Shown: positions 11,747-23,016, numbered from the stretch's first letter. The stretch is 64,000 nucleotides of DNA from Cylicocyclus nassatus (GCA_958299035.1 CATQJL010000001.1:14441834-14505833), one strand, 5' to 3'. Numbers and translations: made by a program. The notes: generated from the sequence alone by a model not told the origin.

Positions 11747-12015
11747 AGTTGTTCCGCCTCCAACTTACATAAATAGTTTATGTTATGTTTATATAATTCT
11801 GCAGTGGATACCGAAAATTTCTCTTGAAAGCCAGTGATGTGGAAATTTTGCTCAACAGAACTCTCTCCGCTTTTGAGCACGTTGATCTTCTTGCAGCTGT
11901 TTCACGAATTCCTGCAGAAAAATCTCCTGCTGAGCTATTGGCCTCGTTATAATGTTTATTGTCTAGATCTCAACATTTTTGCTCTTTTTCTCTCAGGATA
12001 CTACTATAGGCCAAG

Positions 12016-14163
12016 ATGCGACCGCTGCTGCTCTTCCTAGCCATGTTTGCTGCTGCCGGAGCCAAATTATTCGCGGACGAGTCGTCAGGTAAGGATGAAA
12101 TAGCAGTTCCCTTCCTACCATGAGTAGAACGTAAAGAAAACAAATATCAAAATCCATTTTTCATTCGCTAACGTAAAATGTACCTCGAAAAATTGTACCG
12201 ACTAAATCGCTAATAATTCTATATCCGTACGTGCTCTGAAGTAACATAATCATAGGCTTCTTCCGACACTTTTATAGCACAGCGAGAATTGCTAATGACT
12301 TTTGATTCTGCATTACGGTAGCAGCGTCTAGAAAATATGTCATGGTAGACTGCCGCCAATTGGAAAAATTTTGCAAAACCGAATTTATGTAATGAACTTT
12401 TCGAACCGACGCTATTGAAGATAGATTTTGCACTTTTTTCAAGCGCGGTTTAGCTGATCAATCGAATTTCTGAAAATTTCTGAGCGAAGAGGTGATGTGC
12501 CTTTCATCTTAGAAAGGGGACAAGGGATGAATACTTGGTCGAAGGGGCGTCGAAGTGTCCATATAAAATGCATAATGTCTCATAGACCATGGAACGCTGA
12601 GTTCAAATCCACTTTCGATATCTGCAAAGCGCTTCTGGGGGAAGGGGAGGGGAATTACCGAACTTTTTTGATGCAAAAATTTGAAAGCGCCTCTACAATT
12701 AAATCATTCAGAACCTTAGTTCGTGAGCTCAAATGGGGCCATAATTACTACCAGGACTTTTCATTTAAAAAGACCTTGAAACTATCAGACCACACTAGTC
12801 ATTACTCCTTTCAAGCGTCGGAAAGATCTCAACACCTATATTTATCTTACAAAGGAGGTCCGATTAGTCGAAGTGGCCTTTCGAGATGAGTTTTATACCA
12901 CTTTGAAGAGCATCAAACGCTGATTCCAAATCTGTTTTTATCATCTGCCGAGCGCGTCTGCATTCCGAGTTATAAATATTTTCTGGTTCGAAAATTGAAC
13001 GCACTGAAAAGACCGTGAAATCAAATTTTACTGTCTTTTCAGCGCTTTAATAAAGGCGTTAAGTATGAGTATTTTGGACAGAAGGTGTTGTTCAGATGGA
13101 GTGCTCTGATATCAAGATTGGACCATTTGAGCAATTCTGACGAATTTTGTGCTAATTACGCATTCAATTTTTCACTTCAAAAAATGTTCATAACTCGACG
13201 TCCAGAGGTGCTCGGCAGATAACGAAGACAGGTTTGGAATCAGCGTTCGATGCTCTTTATAGACATATCAATTCCACTGAAAAGGCCACTTCGACCATTC
13301 GGGCCTCCCTTGTTAGCCAAATCATTGAATTTTTACCTCGTAAAATTCCCAGATCTCCGCTTCCAAAAGCGCTTAGCAGATACCGAAATCAAATTTGAAA
13401 TCAGCGTTCCATGCTTAAAATAATGCACATCTTTTATGGAAACGCCACTCCAACCAAGTATCTTTCCATTCTAAGTGCATGCTCAAGCAGGCAGGTTTAC
13501 ATGATATTTGGTACAAAGATTAGTTTTTCTGGTACATCAGCAAACACGATAATTTTAGTACGCCATCGATCTCCTTCGCTTTTTTACTTACCATGATGTT
13601 GAGCATCGTTGATTGAAATTCCGTGATCCAGGACGATTTGTTGTCTCCAGCAAAGTTCTGCAAGTATTGATGGCGGATGTGGTTTGCCACTGCTTCCGCG
13701 ATTCTTCCAAAGGACGAAAAGCTTTAGATTGTTGACAAAGGACAATCAGCTAATCTTCAGAAAAGCCATTGTTTTTGGGCTCATAATGAAGCTAGGCACT
13801 AGCATACCAAATAATGTGCGGTTTAGAAAAAAGTCGGAATATGGTAACGAGGATTGTAGGGTTCAGTATCGATCTGATGTCATCTTTTCGGGAATTCCAG
13901 TTGGTTTAAGCTCTTCAAATTTTCAGGTTCCAAAGATATAAGTCCAGCAACGTTTGTCACGCTCTGTTCATGAACCTCTAGCTAAAACAGCCACTTCTCG
14001 AATATTTTCAGAAGATACACCACTCGTGATGAATGTGCCGGTGGATCCGAACGCTATGATCAGGGTTGCACGATTTGAGCCATACCGCAAGCGAAGGTTC
14101 TTTTTGCCACGAATGGGGATGCCAACATACGTCCGAGAAGGGGAACTTGCACCAAATTTGTGA
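12016..14163 (+). CDS. Secreted 74-residue peptide precursor, two exons
   Basis: Exon 1 is 12016-12088; exon 2 is 14012-14163. An acceptor (CTCTCAG) lies 18 bp before the ATG, consistent with a 5'UTR intron or spliced leader. Exon 1 encodes a strong signal peptide (MRPLLLFLAMFAAAGA) and ends in phase 1 at GTAAGG. Exon 2 opens after TTTTCAG, restores frame with a Glu codon and codes 50 residues to TGA. A basic cluster (YRKRR) precedes FFLPRMGMPTYV, so the product could be a prohormone-like peptide cut after KRR; no Gly-Lys-Arg amidation site follows. An AATAAA lies 80 bp past the stop. The 1.9 kb intron is filled by nested foldback elements. Further small phase-1 exons in the intron cannot be excluded. 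Family not recognised. Confidence 0.55.
12508..13475. mobile_element. Foldback element with a second foldback nested inside
   Basis: The outer arms (12508 onward, and up to 13475) are reverse complements sharing the CATGGAACGCTGA and TATCTGC-AAGCGCTT blocks. Nested inside, about 12847-13316 is a separate foldback with ends TTACAAAGGAGG / CCTCCCTTGTTAG and a GTCGAAGTGGCC arm. The inner family recurs at 36633-37090 and, diverged, at 60775-61237. It lies in the intron of the secreted-peptide gene. The 130-codon frame over its left arm is a chance frame. Confidence 0.65.
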
Positions 14164-14242
14164 AGTTGGTAGTAGTGGTGGATTGTTGTTTGACCTCTTG
14201 ATTTGCAGTGCAGCCTAACCTCTGTCATCTGCTTTTCTTGTG

Positions 14243-14248
14243 AATAAA
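14243..14248 (+). terminator. Poly(A) signal of the 12-14 kb peptide gene
   Basis: Canonical AATAAA 80 bp after the TGA. Confidence 0.55.
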
Positions 14249-14423
14249 GGTTATCAACAAGAAACGGCTTTTGAAACATTGTACTCTTTTGAAAAGAATG
14301 AAGACAATGGATAGTGGCACATAATTAAAGGCAGGTCCAGGCAAATCCTACCTATGAGGATTTTACAGCCAAGGCACTGCCCAAGCGACAGCAAAGGCGA
14401 GTCACTAATGGCTAAGATATACG

Positions 14424-14550
14424 CTTCCAAACTGGACCTTAGGATCGTATTTCTCATAGATTCATGGCGCAACCCATCAGTTTCGCGCGAGGACCCATGG
14501 GTTGTGCCATGAATCCATGCGAAATACGATTCTGAGGTCCAGTTTCGAAG
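14424..14550. repeat. Imperfect 127-bp hairpin
   Basis: Arms of about 55 bp (left CTTCCAAACTGGACCTTAGG, right CTGAGGTCCAGTTTCGAAG) with a GGGTTGTGCCATGAATC stem and a loop around 14485-14500. Probably a small MITE; it sits 10 bp from the next one. Confidence 0.6.
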
Positions 14551-14559
14551 GGAATATTT

Positions 14560-14693
14560 GGGTAGGGGAACGAAAGCCGCCAGTTTGGGCCGCCTCCGCG
14601 GACTGCTGTTCCTGGAACGACATGAAACAACGCTGCAGAAGGACCGTTGGCCGCGATAGACGTCTCAAACTGGCGGCTTTCGTTCCCTTACCC
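14560..14693. mobile_element. Foldback MITE, GGGTAGGGGAACGAAAG family, copy 2
   Basis: Ends GGGTAGGGGAACGAAAGCCG and its inverted copy, with the same GTTCCTGGAACGACAT-like centre as the copy at 8483-8617, there in reverse. Here it lacks the 80-bp flanking repeats. Confidence 0.7.
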
Positions 14694-15185
14694 GAATATC
14701 TCAAAAGTTAGAGCACTACCTGAGCTGACGGTTGGGCAGTGACTTAGTTAGGTCCCCAAAATTACTATCCACGTGAGAATCGCATATGTTTAGATTTGCC
14801 TGGACGCTACCTTTGAGTATGAAAGACTTGATTGTGCGTGCTGAAATCAATAAGGTGCTAAGGCACAGCCAACGCAAAATAATTATAAGATTTTGTAGTC
14901 TGATCGTTTCATATCTCAAGTGTGTAAATAAGCACACTTTCTATTGCGCTTACCTATCTTGGACCAATTAGCTGTGTGCACAAGTGTTTGAATCAACATT
15001 ACATGCTTCCAATGGTCCGGTAAGGTGGCGCAGGCTATCAGGCAAACTCTGAGAAAGCACCGGAACTCGTAGTCAAAGCTAGCGCCACCGGGGATGGAAC
15101 GCGTAGTGTTGGTGCGTTGCAGATCTCTAGACGGAGAACGACTTGAACGTGTGAAATCTCACACGTTACAGGTGTGTATGTTAAG

Positions 15186-15226
15186 TTCCAGTAAGTATGT
15201 TATAACTTATAACATACTTACTGGAA
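15186..15226. repeat. 41-bp perfect palindrome
   Basis: Two 20-bp arms (TTCCAGTAAGTATGTTATAA and its exact reverse complement) around one central C. A smaller hairpin (AACGTGTGA / TCACACGTT, 4-nt loop) lies at 15146-15167. No gene adjoins. It could be a transposon hairpin or a structured RNA element; its role is unknown. Confidence 0.85.
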
Positions 15227-15407
15227 TATTGCTGCTTAAAGTACTCATACGCATTTCAGGAAAACTTGGTTTGATGAAGTGCGAACATCATCTTGTGGCG
15301 AGTGAGTCAAGCAATGGCATTATAGTCCTTAGGAGCGTGAGCTCAGCATTATCTTCCTAGTGCGAATGTTTCATGACTGACATTCAAGCGCGACTTCTCT
15401 TGAGTAA

Positions 15408-15637
15408 AGGGCCGGGCATACTTCACGCGATTTCAGTCGTGACACGAATTGGCAACTCGCCAGAAGTCTTCGGATCCAACATTAGCAAACTGCACATGCA
15501 TAATGTGTATAACTTACGTAAACTGATGAAATGTCCTATCTTCTGTACGTTTATAATGTGCTTACAATGAGTTATGGACACTTGGAATATTGCCAAATGG
15601 CCCCGCGATTGAAATCGCTTGAAGTATACCCGGCCCT
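15408..15637. mobile_element. Small MITE with TAA flanks (Harbinger-like)
   Basis: Inverted ends AGGGCCGGGCATACTTCA... and ...TGAAGTATACCCGGCCCT, flanked by TAA on both sides, which fits the 3-bp TWA target of PIF/Harbinger elements. No coding capacity. Confidence 0.5.
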
Positions 15638-16228
15638 TAACCGTACATAGAAATGGAACTTCGCCTCACCGTTTAACTGTTTTTGGTCGAGAATTAGCTG
15701 TGGTAGTTTATGTTGCATCTGTCTGTCGAACAAAGAATGAGTAGAGTGAGTGAATGTATGAGTTAGAACAACAATTCACAGCATCGTATTTTGTAGTGTT
15801 GAAATTAAAGGCATACCCAAAGCACTGCAACTTTACGAATTTGGTAGTATTCTCTTTTGTACAAATTCTTAGCAAATGAAGTTATAACAAGTCAACCTCA
15901 GTGAAGGCAAATCCGTGCAACGTTCGTTTTGAGATTTATGTTCGTCTTGCTATGATACAGGTAAACTATGTGTCTGTGATTCAAAATCCATATCCTATTT
16001 CTTGCTAGTCTCCTCATTTCGCTGATCTGCATGCTTCTCATGCCTGGACCGTAGTGTGATGCGACAGGTTTTGATGTCATTGTATGGTAAGGGAAGAAAC
16101 ATGAATTAATTGCATGTGCCAACACTCGCACATCGATGACTTTGCTACCACCAATTTCCCACCTTATTTGTGCAAAGAAATACTCTTGCACTATGCCTTA
16201 TCATATTTGCTGTATTATCCCAGCTGTA

Positions 16229-17118
16229 TTAGGCTGCTGCGTGAGTTCTGTCCGATTTTTTGCCTTGTGGAGGCAGCCGTTCTAAAAGATTTTCACTCAA
16301 GATGCGATATTATTCGTATCATCAGAAAGTCCTTTTCTTGCTCTTTCTAACACATCATATTTCAATAAAATCCCCAGTCTGATGAGATTGCAGGCCTATG
16401 ATCCCCAGATGGTCGAGACACATACTCAGCTAAGAAATTGTTCTCGCGAGAACATCTCTACAATATGCTCTCCAAGTCAAGTCCTTATAACTATCACGGA
16501 ATAAGAAGTGAGCAGTTCAGTATCTGCACAAACTAACTTTCATGTAAAAAAAGGTCGTCTTAGTAAAATTTGATGGTAAATAATTATTTGTACAAAAGTT
16601 CTACAAGCAATAACTTTCCGTGAATAGAGGCAACCGATGAGTCCAATGTTGGAGGTGCTAGAGTAAAGCAAGAGCTAGCAGGCTCGGCCTCCAGTTTCTT
16701 TTCACCCCTCGTGGCAGGTGTGAAATATAATTTATTCGGCATACATACATGTATCAGAACGAGGTGGAAAAACGGCTTCGTTTTTATTCGGTCAAAAAAA
16801 TCTCTCGGCCCGAAGATTTTATGGGCTCTTTTAGGCTGTATAACGTTCTTGGGAAATTTCTCTATCTATCCATGGCTATTCTGTCTGTCGGTTCTCGTAA
16901 GGGAGAATGCCATTAAAAAAAGTTTGGAAAAGAACGCTGTAAAGTTGTTGAGTTCTTGCTCTTTTATAACAGGGTTTTTCGCAAAAGCAGTTTTTCTTGA
17001 TAGCTAAAGAACTACTCAACACACAGAAACTAAAGTTATAGGTAGAAGTTGATTGCAAAAAAGTTATGACATTTTGAATTTGAAATTCAAATCGGACAGA
17101 ACTTATGCAGCAGCCTAA
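16229..17118. mobile_element. Mariner-like element relic (TA target)
   Basis: Ends are inverted copies of TTAGGCTGCTGCrTrAGTTC continuing into TGTCCGATTT, with TA on each side. The 890-bp length is shorter than an intact mariner (about 1.3 kb). The longest open frame (16711-17007) could not be matched to a transposase motif. Same terminal architecture as 21699-22644. Confidence 0.65.
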
Positions 17119-17119
17119 T

Positions 17120-18125
17120 ATATGCCACCCTGTAAGGGTTCCCCCAAGTGTAGTATCACGCTAACAATGGAGAGATCTAAAGGACTTCTGTTATCCACTG
17201 CAATCATCTCTAGCTCAATTACGGCTGATACTATATCACTAAAAATGATATAGTTCACTAGGTGCGGTCCCCGGTCCCACCCGGGCCGAGGGTCCAAATG
17301 GCTCGGCATAGGGTCTGTTCCAAATTGCCTTAATGCTTACCATTCCTCCATTTCTTCGTTCACCATCTTCTTTTCTTCTCCGGCTTCAGCTTCGAGTTAA
17401 TTGCAGCGCTCCTGTGGTATCCGTGGTGATTTTGCCTTTCTTGACCGCCTCGCTTCGTGACACCATATCCTCCTCACCGCAAAATGCAAATAATCTCTAC
17501 CGCCCCTTACTACTTAACTTGGAGAAATGAATGATATGCTTACATTTCCCTAGATGTCAGTTAACAAATCAATAAATCGATAGAAGGACCCAGCGAAAAG
17601 TCGCAAAAAGCAGCCTATCTTTTGCACCGTGTCTCATTCATAGGGTAACAAATTTCAGTCTTTTCGGTTCACATACAAAGGAGTCTATAAGACACAAACA
17701 TCCTAACAAACAAAAGTATAGTGTTTGAATACCATGTATGTATAGATTCTTACCACTGGGTATCTAGTCTTATTCCAAACAGGATCAAATACTTATGAAT
17801 CTTGTCCTGCACACGTAAACTTTTGACTTGAGCTCAACTTAATAAGAACATTGAAGAAAACAGCAAATAAATTAAATTTTTTTATTTTTTAGTTTATTTT
17901 TTGATTTATTTTTTAGGTTAAATTAAAATAATAAAAATCAAATCTACAGGGAGCAAACTAAAAAACAGACTTTGCTTTCTCTTCGCTCTGTATGTCTTTA
18001 GCTAGCAAATATGCGATAAAATTAATTCATCGCCACTGTATTCCATTATATTTATCCTATTTATATTGCTCAATAAAAGATTGCATGGAGTGCAGGTGAC
18101 ATCGAAAGCCATGTAGTAATAAATA
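17120..18125. other. No gene seen
   Basis: Very AT-rich around 17870-17945. No splice-bounded exon or transposon end recognised. Confidence 0.55.
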
Positions 18126-18133
18126 GGTCGTAG

Positions 18134-18185
18134 GTGCGTGTAGAACTTGTTAGAAACGAAATTGATAGTCTTGACAACATGTTGT
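18134..18185 (+). promoter_or_regulatory. Candidate upstream element of gene A
   Basis: GTGCGT (18134-18139) lies 232 bp before the gene A ATG, followed by the palindrome ACAACATGTTGT (about 18174-18185). The same two motifs in the same order precede gene D. GTGCGT also precedes B and C at similar distance. Confidence 0.45.
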
Positions 18186-18365
18186 GTACAAGCGAAGAAC
18201 CTGTTATTATCTGTTTACAGAAGTTTGTTTTTACGTGGTGCTGTTGATAAGCATTTGTCTCTTCAAATCTTGAAAAAGTTCTTTGATATTCTTTTCCAGT
18301 TCTTTGATATTTATTCCACTGCTATTAGATTAGGAACATCATATTCTTGCAGGACTGCCTTAGAA

Positions 18366-19307
18366 ATGTATACCTCGATTATTCTGATTGCACTTATACT
18401 TATTTCATTTACCAGTTGTCAATGGGGTGGAGATAATCAAGGTAACCATATGAGTGAATGTCTAATAAATTAACCCTCACTCTCTTTTAGAAGGTGGTGA
18501 AGGAAGTGGTGGCGGACGACGAGGTGGAGGAGGTCGAGGAGGTGGAAACGGTGAAGGAAGAGGCGGAGGTGGACGCGGTGGTGGAGGTCGCGGCGGAGCT
18601 GGCGGAGAACCAGGTGGAGGTGGTGGAGGAGGTGCTGGAGGAGGTGACTGGGAGAACGAAGGAGGTGGTGGAGGTGGACGAGGTGGTGGAGGTGGACGAG
18701 GTGGTGGAGGCCGCGGTGGAGGTGGTGGAGGAGGTGATGATTGGGAAAACGAAGGAGGTGGAGGAGGTGGACGAGGTGGTGGAGGCCGCGGCGGAGGTGG
18801 TGGAGGACGAGGTGGAGGTGGTGGAGGTAAGTGTATGCATCAAATGATATGTCGGTTTTATGCTCAACTACAGGTCAGGGAAGTTGGAATGGACAACAAG
18901 GTGGATGGCAAGGAGGAGGCGGAGGTAAATTTGTGCTTCATTCTTATATAGTGTGCAAAATATATGTACAGGACCAGGTCGAGGAGGATGGAGTGGAGGT
19001 GGTCGCGGAGGATGGGGTGGCGGCGGTGGTTTGGGAGGCTGGGGCGGTCGAGGACCGGGAGGTTGGAGTCCTGGAGGAAGAGGAGGTAAGCCTTTTTTGA
19101 CACAAGGCGAAAATAAAGTTTTCATGTGAATGAGGAGATGTACGCTGTAAAAGTTTTGCAATAAAATTTCTGTTCCAGGTTGGCCACCACATCGTGGCGG
19201 TTTTGGTGGACCCAGAGGTGGCGACTGGGGAAGACCCAGAGGTGAGTGACTTCTATGATACTAAGATGGTATAATGAACGGTTGTAGGCTGGGGCTGGGA
19301 AGGCTGA
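18366..19307 (+). CDS. Gene A: glycine/arginine-rich secreted protein, 219 aa
   Basis: Exons 18366-18441, 18491-18826, 18874-18924, 18972-19085, 19179-19241 and 19288-19307; every junction is phase 1 and every internal exon is a multiple of three. Exon 1 encodes signal peptide MYTSIILIALILISFTSC, with mature protein starting QWGGDN. Exon 2 (112 codons) is an array of Gly with RGG-like repeats and two DWENEGG blocks. Exon 3 resembles GQGSWNGQQGGWQGG, exon 4 has GGWG repeats, exon 5 is GWPPHRGGFGG-like, and the end is GWGWEG. An acceptor (TTGCAG) lies about 14 bp before the ATG. The signal peptide argues that the RGG runs are extracellular, not RNA-binding. First of a tandem family (A-E). Antimicrobial, cuticle or mucin-like roles are all possible; none is proven. 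Confidence 0.85.
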
Positions 19308-19642
19308 AGTGTTGTTATATAGAAGAAGACAACTGCTGTTGTGTGTGCTTATAAAGTAATTATTTGTGATCTATCATCATAGAGAAACTTGTTGCTTCAT
19401 GTTAATTTACGAATTATTTAGTCCAGCGGAGCTTTTTGATTTGTTGTATTGTGTATAATGCTCGTTGCAGTCCGAACCAAAATTATCATTTTGATCTTGC
19501 ATTTTGTTATAGTTGATCGTCACTTTACGATATATGTAGTGATCCGTAATCTGCAGGCATTCCGCCTTCGAAATGTATTGGAATGAGCCGTCCGCAATTG
19601 AATCAGTAATTCCATGAATTTCATGTGTAATGCCGTAGTTGT

Positions 19643-19648
19643 AATAAA
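19643..19648 (+). terminator. Poly(A) signal, gene A
   Basis: First clear AATAAA after the gene A stop, 335 bp downstream; a nearer non-canonical signal may be used instead. Confidence 0.35.
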
Positions 19649-19649
19649 C

Positions 19650-20490
19650 ACTTCTTAGCCATGTGATTTATTTTTAAAAATATAAAATTTTTTATAGCAG
19701 ATTTCTATCTTGATTTTACGAGCGCACGGCTGATCTTGGGTTTTTCAGGAGATGCAATAAAAGGGTAAAATCAATTTAGCTGTTAGCCCCATGTGCTATG
19801 GATTATTGAAACATTACATCGCCTTCAGCGACAATGGTTAAGAACTGGACTTGTTTTATTCCATAGTAATCCTCCATTTTTTACTTCCTTTCAAGATATT
19901 ATAAGGGGAAATCGCCAGGTGAGTTGACGTGTGCCTATGGTAGTTCATCGACTATTTAGAGAATGTTGCTATTATCATACGTAGGCAATCATGCCATTGA
20001 TGAATACATCAATAATCACTGAAGCTGGTCCCTTGCTTCTACTAATTTTTTTGGCGTCTCGAAAGCTAATATATGATGCAAGAGCATCAACTGACTGCAA
20101 ATGGTTCAAAGAATTTTTTTTCTAAAAACGGTCAAGCTTTGTATATCAAACCAACACCTTTTATAAACGGTGATGACACCTTTGAAATTTTGTAAATTGC
20201 TACCGTTGAGAACTTTCAATCAAGGAACAACGCCTGCTCTGTGCCTTATGAGAGCAACTGAAAGAGCGACGCGTCTATCGTCTTCTATGTATTGTGTTTG
20301 CATAGATGAGGGTTCAAAACATCACGTCGACCAAAATGGTGAACATATTGACTATCACAAATCGCAACAAATGTGTTGCGACAGGAAGAGAGCACGTCGT
20401 CCGGACTTTACCTGAGAGGATGAACTTTTGATATTACGCAAGTGAAGGACATAGTCAGCAAACTCCACTATTCTATGAGTCACCGACAGA
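19650..20490. other. No gene seen
   Basis: Spacer between genes A and B. An 81-codon open frame at 20170-20415 has no supporting signals. Confidence 0.5.
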
Positions 20491-20493
20491 AAC

Positions 20494-20532
20494 AGTGCGT
20501 AAGTTCGTCAAAAAAGAAAGTGCATATCACAA
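20494..20532 (+). promoter_or_regulatory. Conserved upstream module of gene B
   Basis: Contains AGTGCGTAAGTTCGTCAAAA followed by AAAGTGCATATCACAA, 216 bp before the ATG. An almost identical 39-40 bp block lies at 26544-26583, 205 bp before gene C. Surrounding sequence is not conserved to this degree, which suggests a retained regulatory site. Confidence 0.6.
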
Positions 20533-20710
20533 AAATTTTGATTATAAGGATGTGCGCTGATTTCCGTCTACAGAAGTTTGTAACTTCAGCTATTATCGTA
20601 ACAGCTTTATTGTTAACATCAAGAAAGGTTGCTTTTCTTCATTTTTCATGTTAGTAGATTTTGTACAATAACTTTTTTGCAGATCTTAGAAATCTGACGT
20701 ATCTGTAAAT

Positions 20711-23016
20711 ATGTATACGCCGTTCATTTTGGGTATCCTTGCACTTATGTATTCTGTCAACGGTCAGTGGAATGGTGCCAGTCAAGGTGATAATCCTGTA
20801 CTACGTACAATTGTGTATAATTTGAATCTTCCATTTCCTAGGCTACGGAGCTCCGAGGGTCGGTGAAGGTGAAGTTGGAGGAAATGGGGAAGGATCACGA
20901 GGTGGATATGGGGAGAATTGGCAAGGAGGAGGACAGGGTAGGAAGTTGGTACATTGAAATCAATGCGATTTTTTGCCAAGTTCTCTTTAGGTCAAGGAGG
21001 CTATGGTGGACAGCAACAAGGCGCGTGGCAGGCAGGGAACGGAGGTAATTTGTACGTCGATTTTCGTACATAAGTTTGAATGCATTTACAGGCCAAGCTC
21101 AAGGAGGCTACGGTGTCCAACAAGGAGATGCGTGGCAGGCAGGAAACGGAGGTAATTTTGCAGGTCAGTTTTCGTATATAAGCTTTAATCCATTTACAGG
21201 CCAAGCTCAAGGAGGCTATGGTGTTCAGCAAGGAGGTGCATTGGAGCAGGCAGGAAATGGAGGTAATTTTGAAGGTCAGTTTTCGTATCTAAGCTTTGAT
21301 CCATTTAAAGGTCAAGCTCAAGGAGGCTACGGTGTCCAACAAGGAGGCACGTGGCAAGGAGGAAACGGAGGTATTTTTTCAATGTAAAACGTTAACTTTG
21401 AACCCATTTACAAGCTTAGGACAAGGAGGCTACGGTGTCCAACAAGGAGGCTCGTGGCAGGGAAATGCAGGTAGTCTTGTAAATGCTTTTTGTGCATACT
21501 TGCATACTTCACTTGTACTGTACTTGTAGGTCAAGGAGGCTATAATGGGCAAGGAACCGCATGGCAGGGAGTAAGCGAGGGTAAGTTTGCATATAATTTT
21601 TTTAAAGAAATTTTCAGTTCTTACAGGACAAGGAGGTTATGGGGTGCAACAAGGAGGCACGTGGCAAGGAGGAGGTAAAGCTGCTTTGAATCCTTGTATT
21701 AGGTCGTGTAATAAGTTCTGTCCCATTTTTTGTTTTGGTTTTTTCTTGACGACATTGACTATAGTTGAGATAAAGTGTATATGCTTTTGAAAGCTCTAAG
21801 TCTGGTCTGTAGGCTCATATGCATCATTCCTCAACATAGCAGGAAACTAAAAAAGATATTAATCATTGAAACAAAAAATCCAAAGAGCCGAAAAATCAAT
21901 TTTCGACATCTTTTTCTCTCCAAATTATTCTCGATTTTTATTGGTAAAATTTATAAAACAAGCTTGACAACGACCAAAACAATCTATCAGACTTTTACAC
22001 TTATTCTGTCATTGTTTGCGCATGTTCCCTTCCTTCCACCGGCTATTTAATGACATTTTTTTAGAAGTCGGCAAGGCAAGACTTTGTTACGGCGATGTTC
22101 GCCCTCTCGCGTACCCAAGCTGTGTGCCTCCCAAAATTCGACTTTTGAGTATTTAACTTACGAATTCGATAATTTAGAAGCCACAAATCATCCCTTCTGT
22201 CCTTTGTGGATGATTTGCTTCCGTCTTCCCTCAGGATGCCTTCAGATGACGCCCAACACCAACGTTGAAAAGCCGTTGAAAGAAGAACTTTCTAAACTCT
22301 ACAGAAATGATTTTTGAAAAATTTCAGCACTCCTGAAGCGCAGTAGAAGCTAGGGCATTCTTTGCTTACGTGTAGCAAATTCTTCCAGCGTATTCGTAGG
22401 CATTCTGACGAGTTAGGAAGGCGACGTAACGTAGCTGTCGAAAACGGACTTTTTCCCTGTTTGACTTTCCAAATTTAACGCTGTAAAACTTTTTCAAGTC
22501 ATCTGATGTAGAAAACCGGGATGAAAGTTTTAGTAGAGAAGGCTTAGAGCTTTCAAATGCATATAAAAAATTTGCAGAACATCGCGCAAAATATTGAGAA
22601 AAAATTGAAAGAAAAAATGGGACAGAACTTACTACACAACCTAATAGAAGTAAGTGCCATTTAGCTCAAGGAGGGTGGAGCGAAAGCGGGCATGAAAGAT
22701 GGAGTGGCGCCGGCAGTCCCGGCAGTTGGGGCGGGCGAAGTCCCTGGGGTTGGGGCGGCCATGGTTATGGAGGATGGCACCCAAGAGGTAAGCATCAAAT
22801 CATAAGCAGCGGAAAACAGTCATCGGTTTCGACGTAGATTTGTATACCTGTCATTACTAAGCGTTTGCTCATAATGGAAGTCGATCTAAAGTACACGCAT
22901 TACAGGTTTTTGGTCACATGGCTATGGTTGGGCTGGAAGAGGTAACCATTTTCTTGCGGTATTTAGAGTTAAAATCAGATAACAATTCAGGTTGGCGGTG
23001 GGGATGGCTGTATTAA
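20711..23016 (+). CDS. Gene B: Gly/Gln-rich secreted repeat protein, 247 aa
   Basis: Exons 20711-20786, 20842-20937, 20991-21044, 21092-21151, 21200-21262, 21311-21370, 21420-21470, 21530-21580, 21627-21674, 22665-22787, 22906-22941 and 22991-23016; all phase 1. Signal peptide MYTPFILGILALMYSVNG, then QWNGASQG. Exons 3-9 are tandem copies of a module like GQGGYGVQQGGTWQGGNG, each with its own ~47-60 nt intron. Introns 4 and 5 are 48 nt with no in-frame stop, so retention would add 16 residues each. Exon 10 is Gly/Ser/Trp/His-rich, exon 11 matches GFWSHGYGWAGRG, and the end is WRWGWLY. Intron 9 holds a mariner relic. An acceptor (TTGCAG) precedes the ATG by about 25 bp. Confidence 0.85.
21699..22644 (+). 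mobile_element. Mariner relic inside intron 9 of gene B
   Basis: TA-flanked ends TTAGGTCGTGTAATAAGTTC... and the matching inverted copy; continuing TGTCCCATTTTTT is mariner-typical. Around 22095-22260 the sequence still resembles the C-terminal part of a mariner transposase gene (regions for the DNARPH-type and PYSPDLSP-type motifs), but with stops and frame changes. At 946 bp it is internally deleted. Same transcriptional direction as gene B. Confidence 0.7.

Noticed and set aside
12497..12889. 130-codon plus frame
   Set aside because: Lies across the arm of a foldback element and has no family match.
18487..18867. Ser/Thr-rich 126-codon minus frame and acidic Val/Glu-rich plus frame over gene A
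   Set aside because: Both are out-of-frame or antisense readings of the GGN repeats of gene A exon 2; the Gly frame has matching splice sites and a signal peptide.
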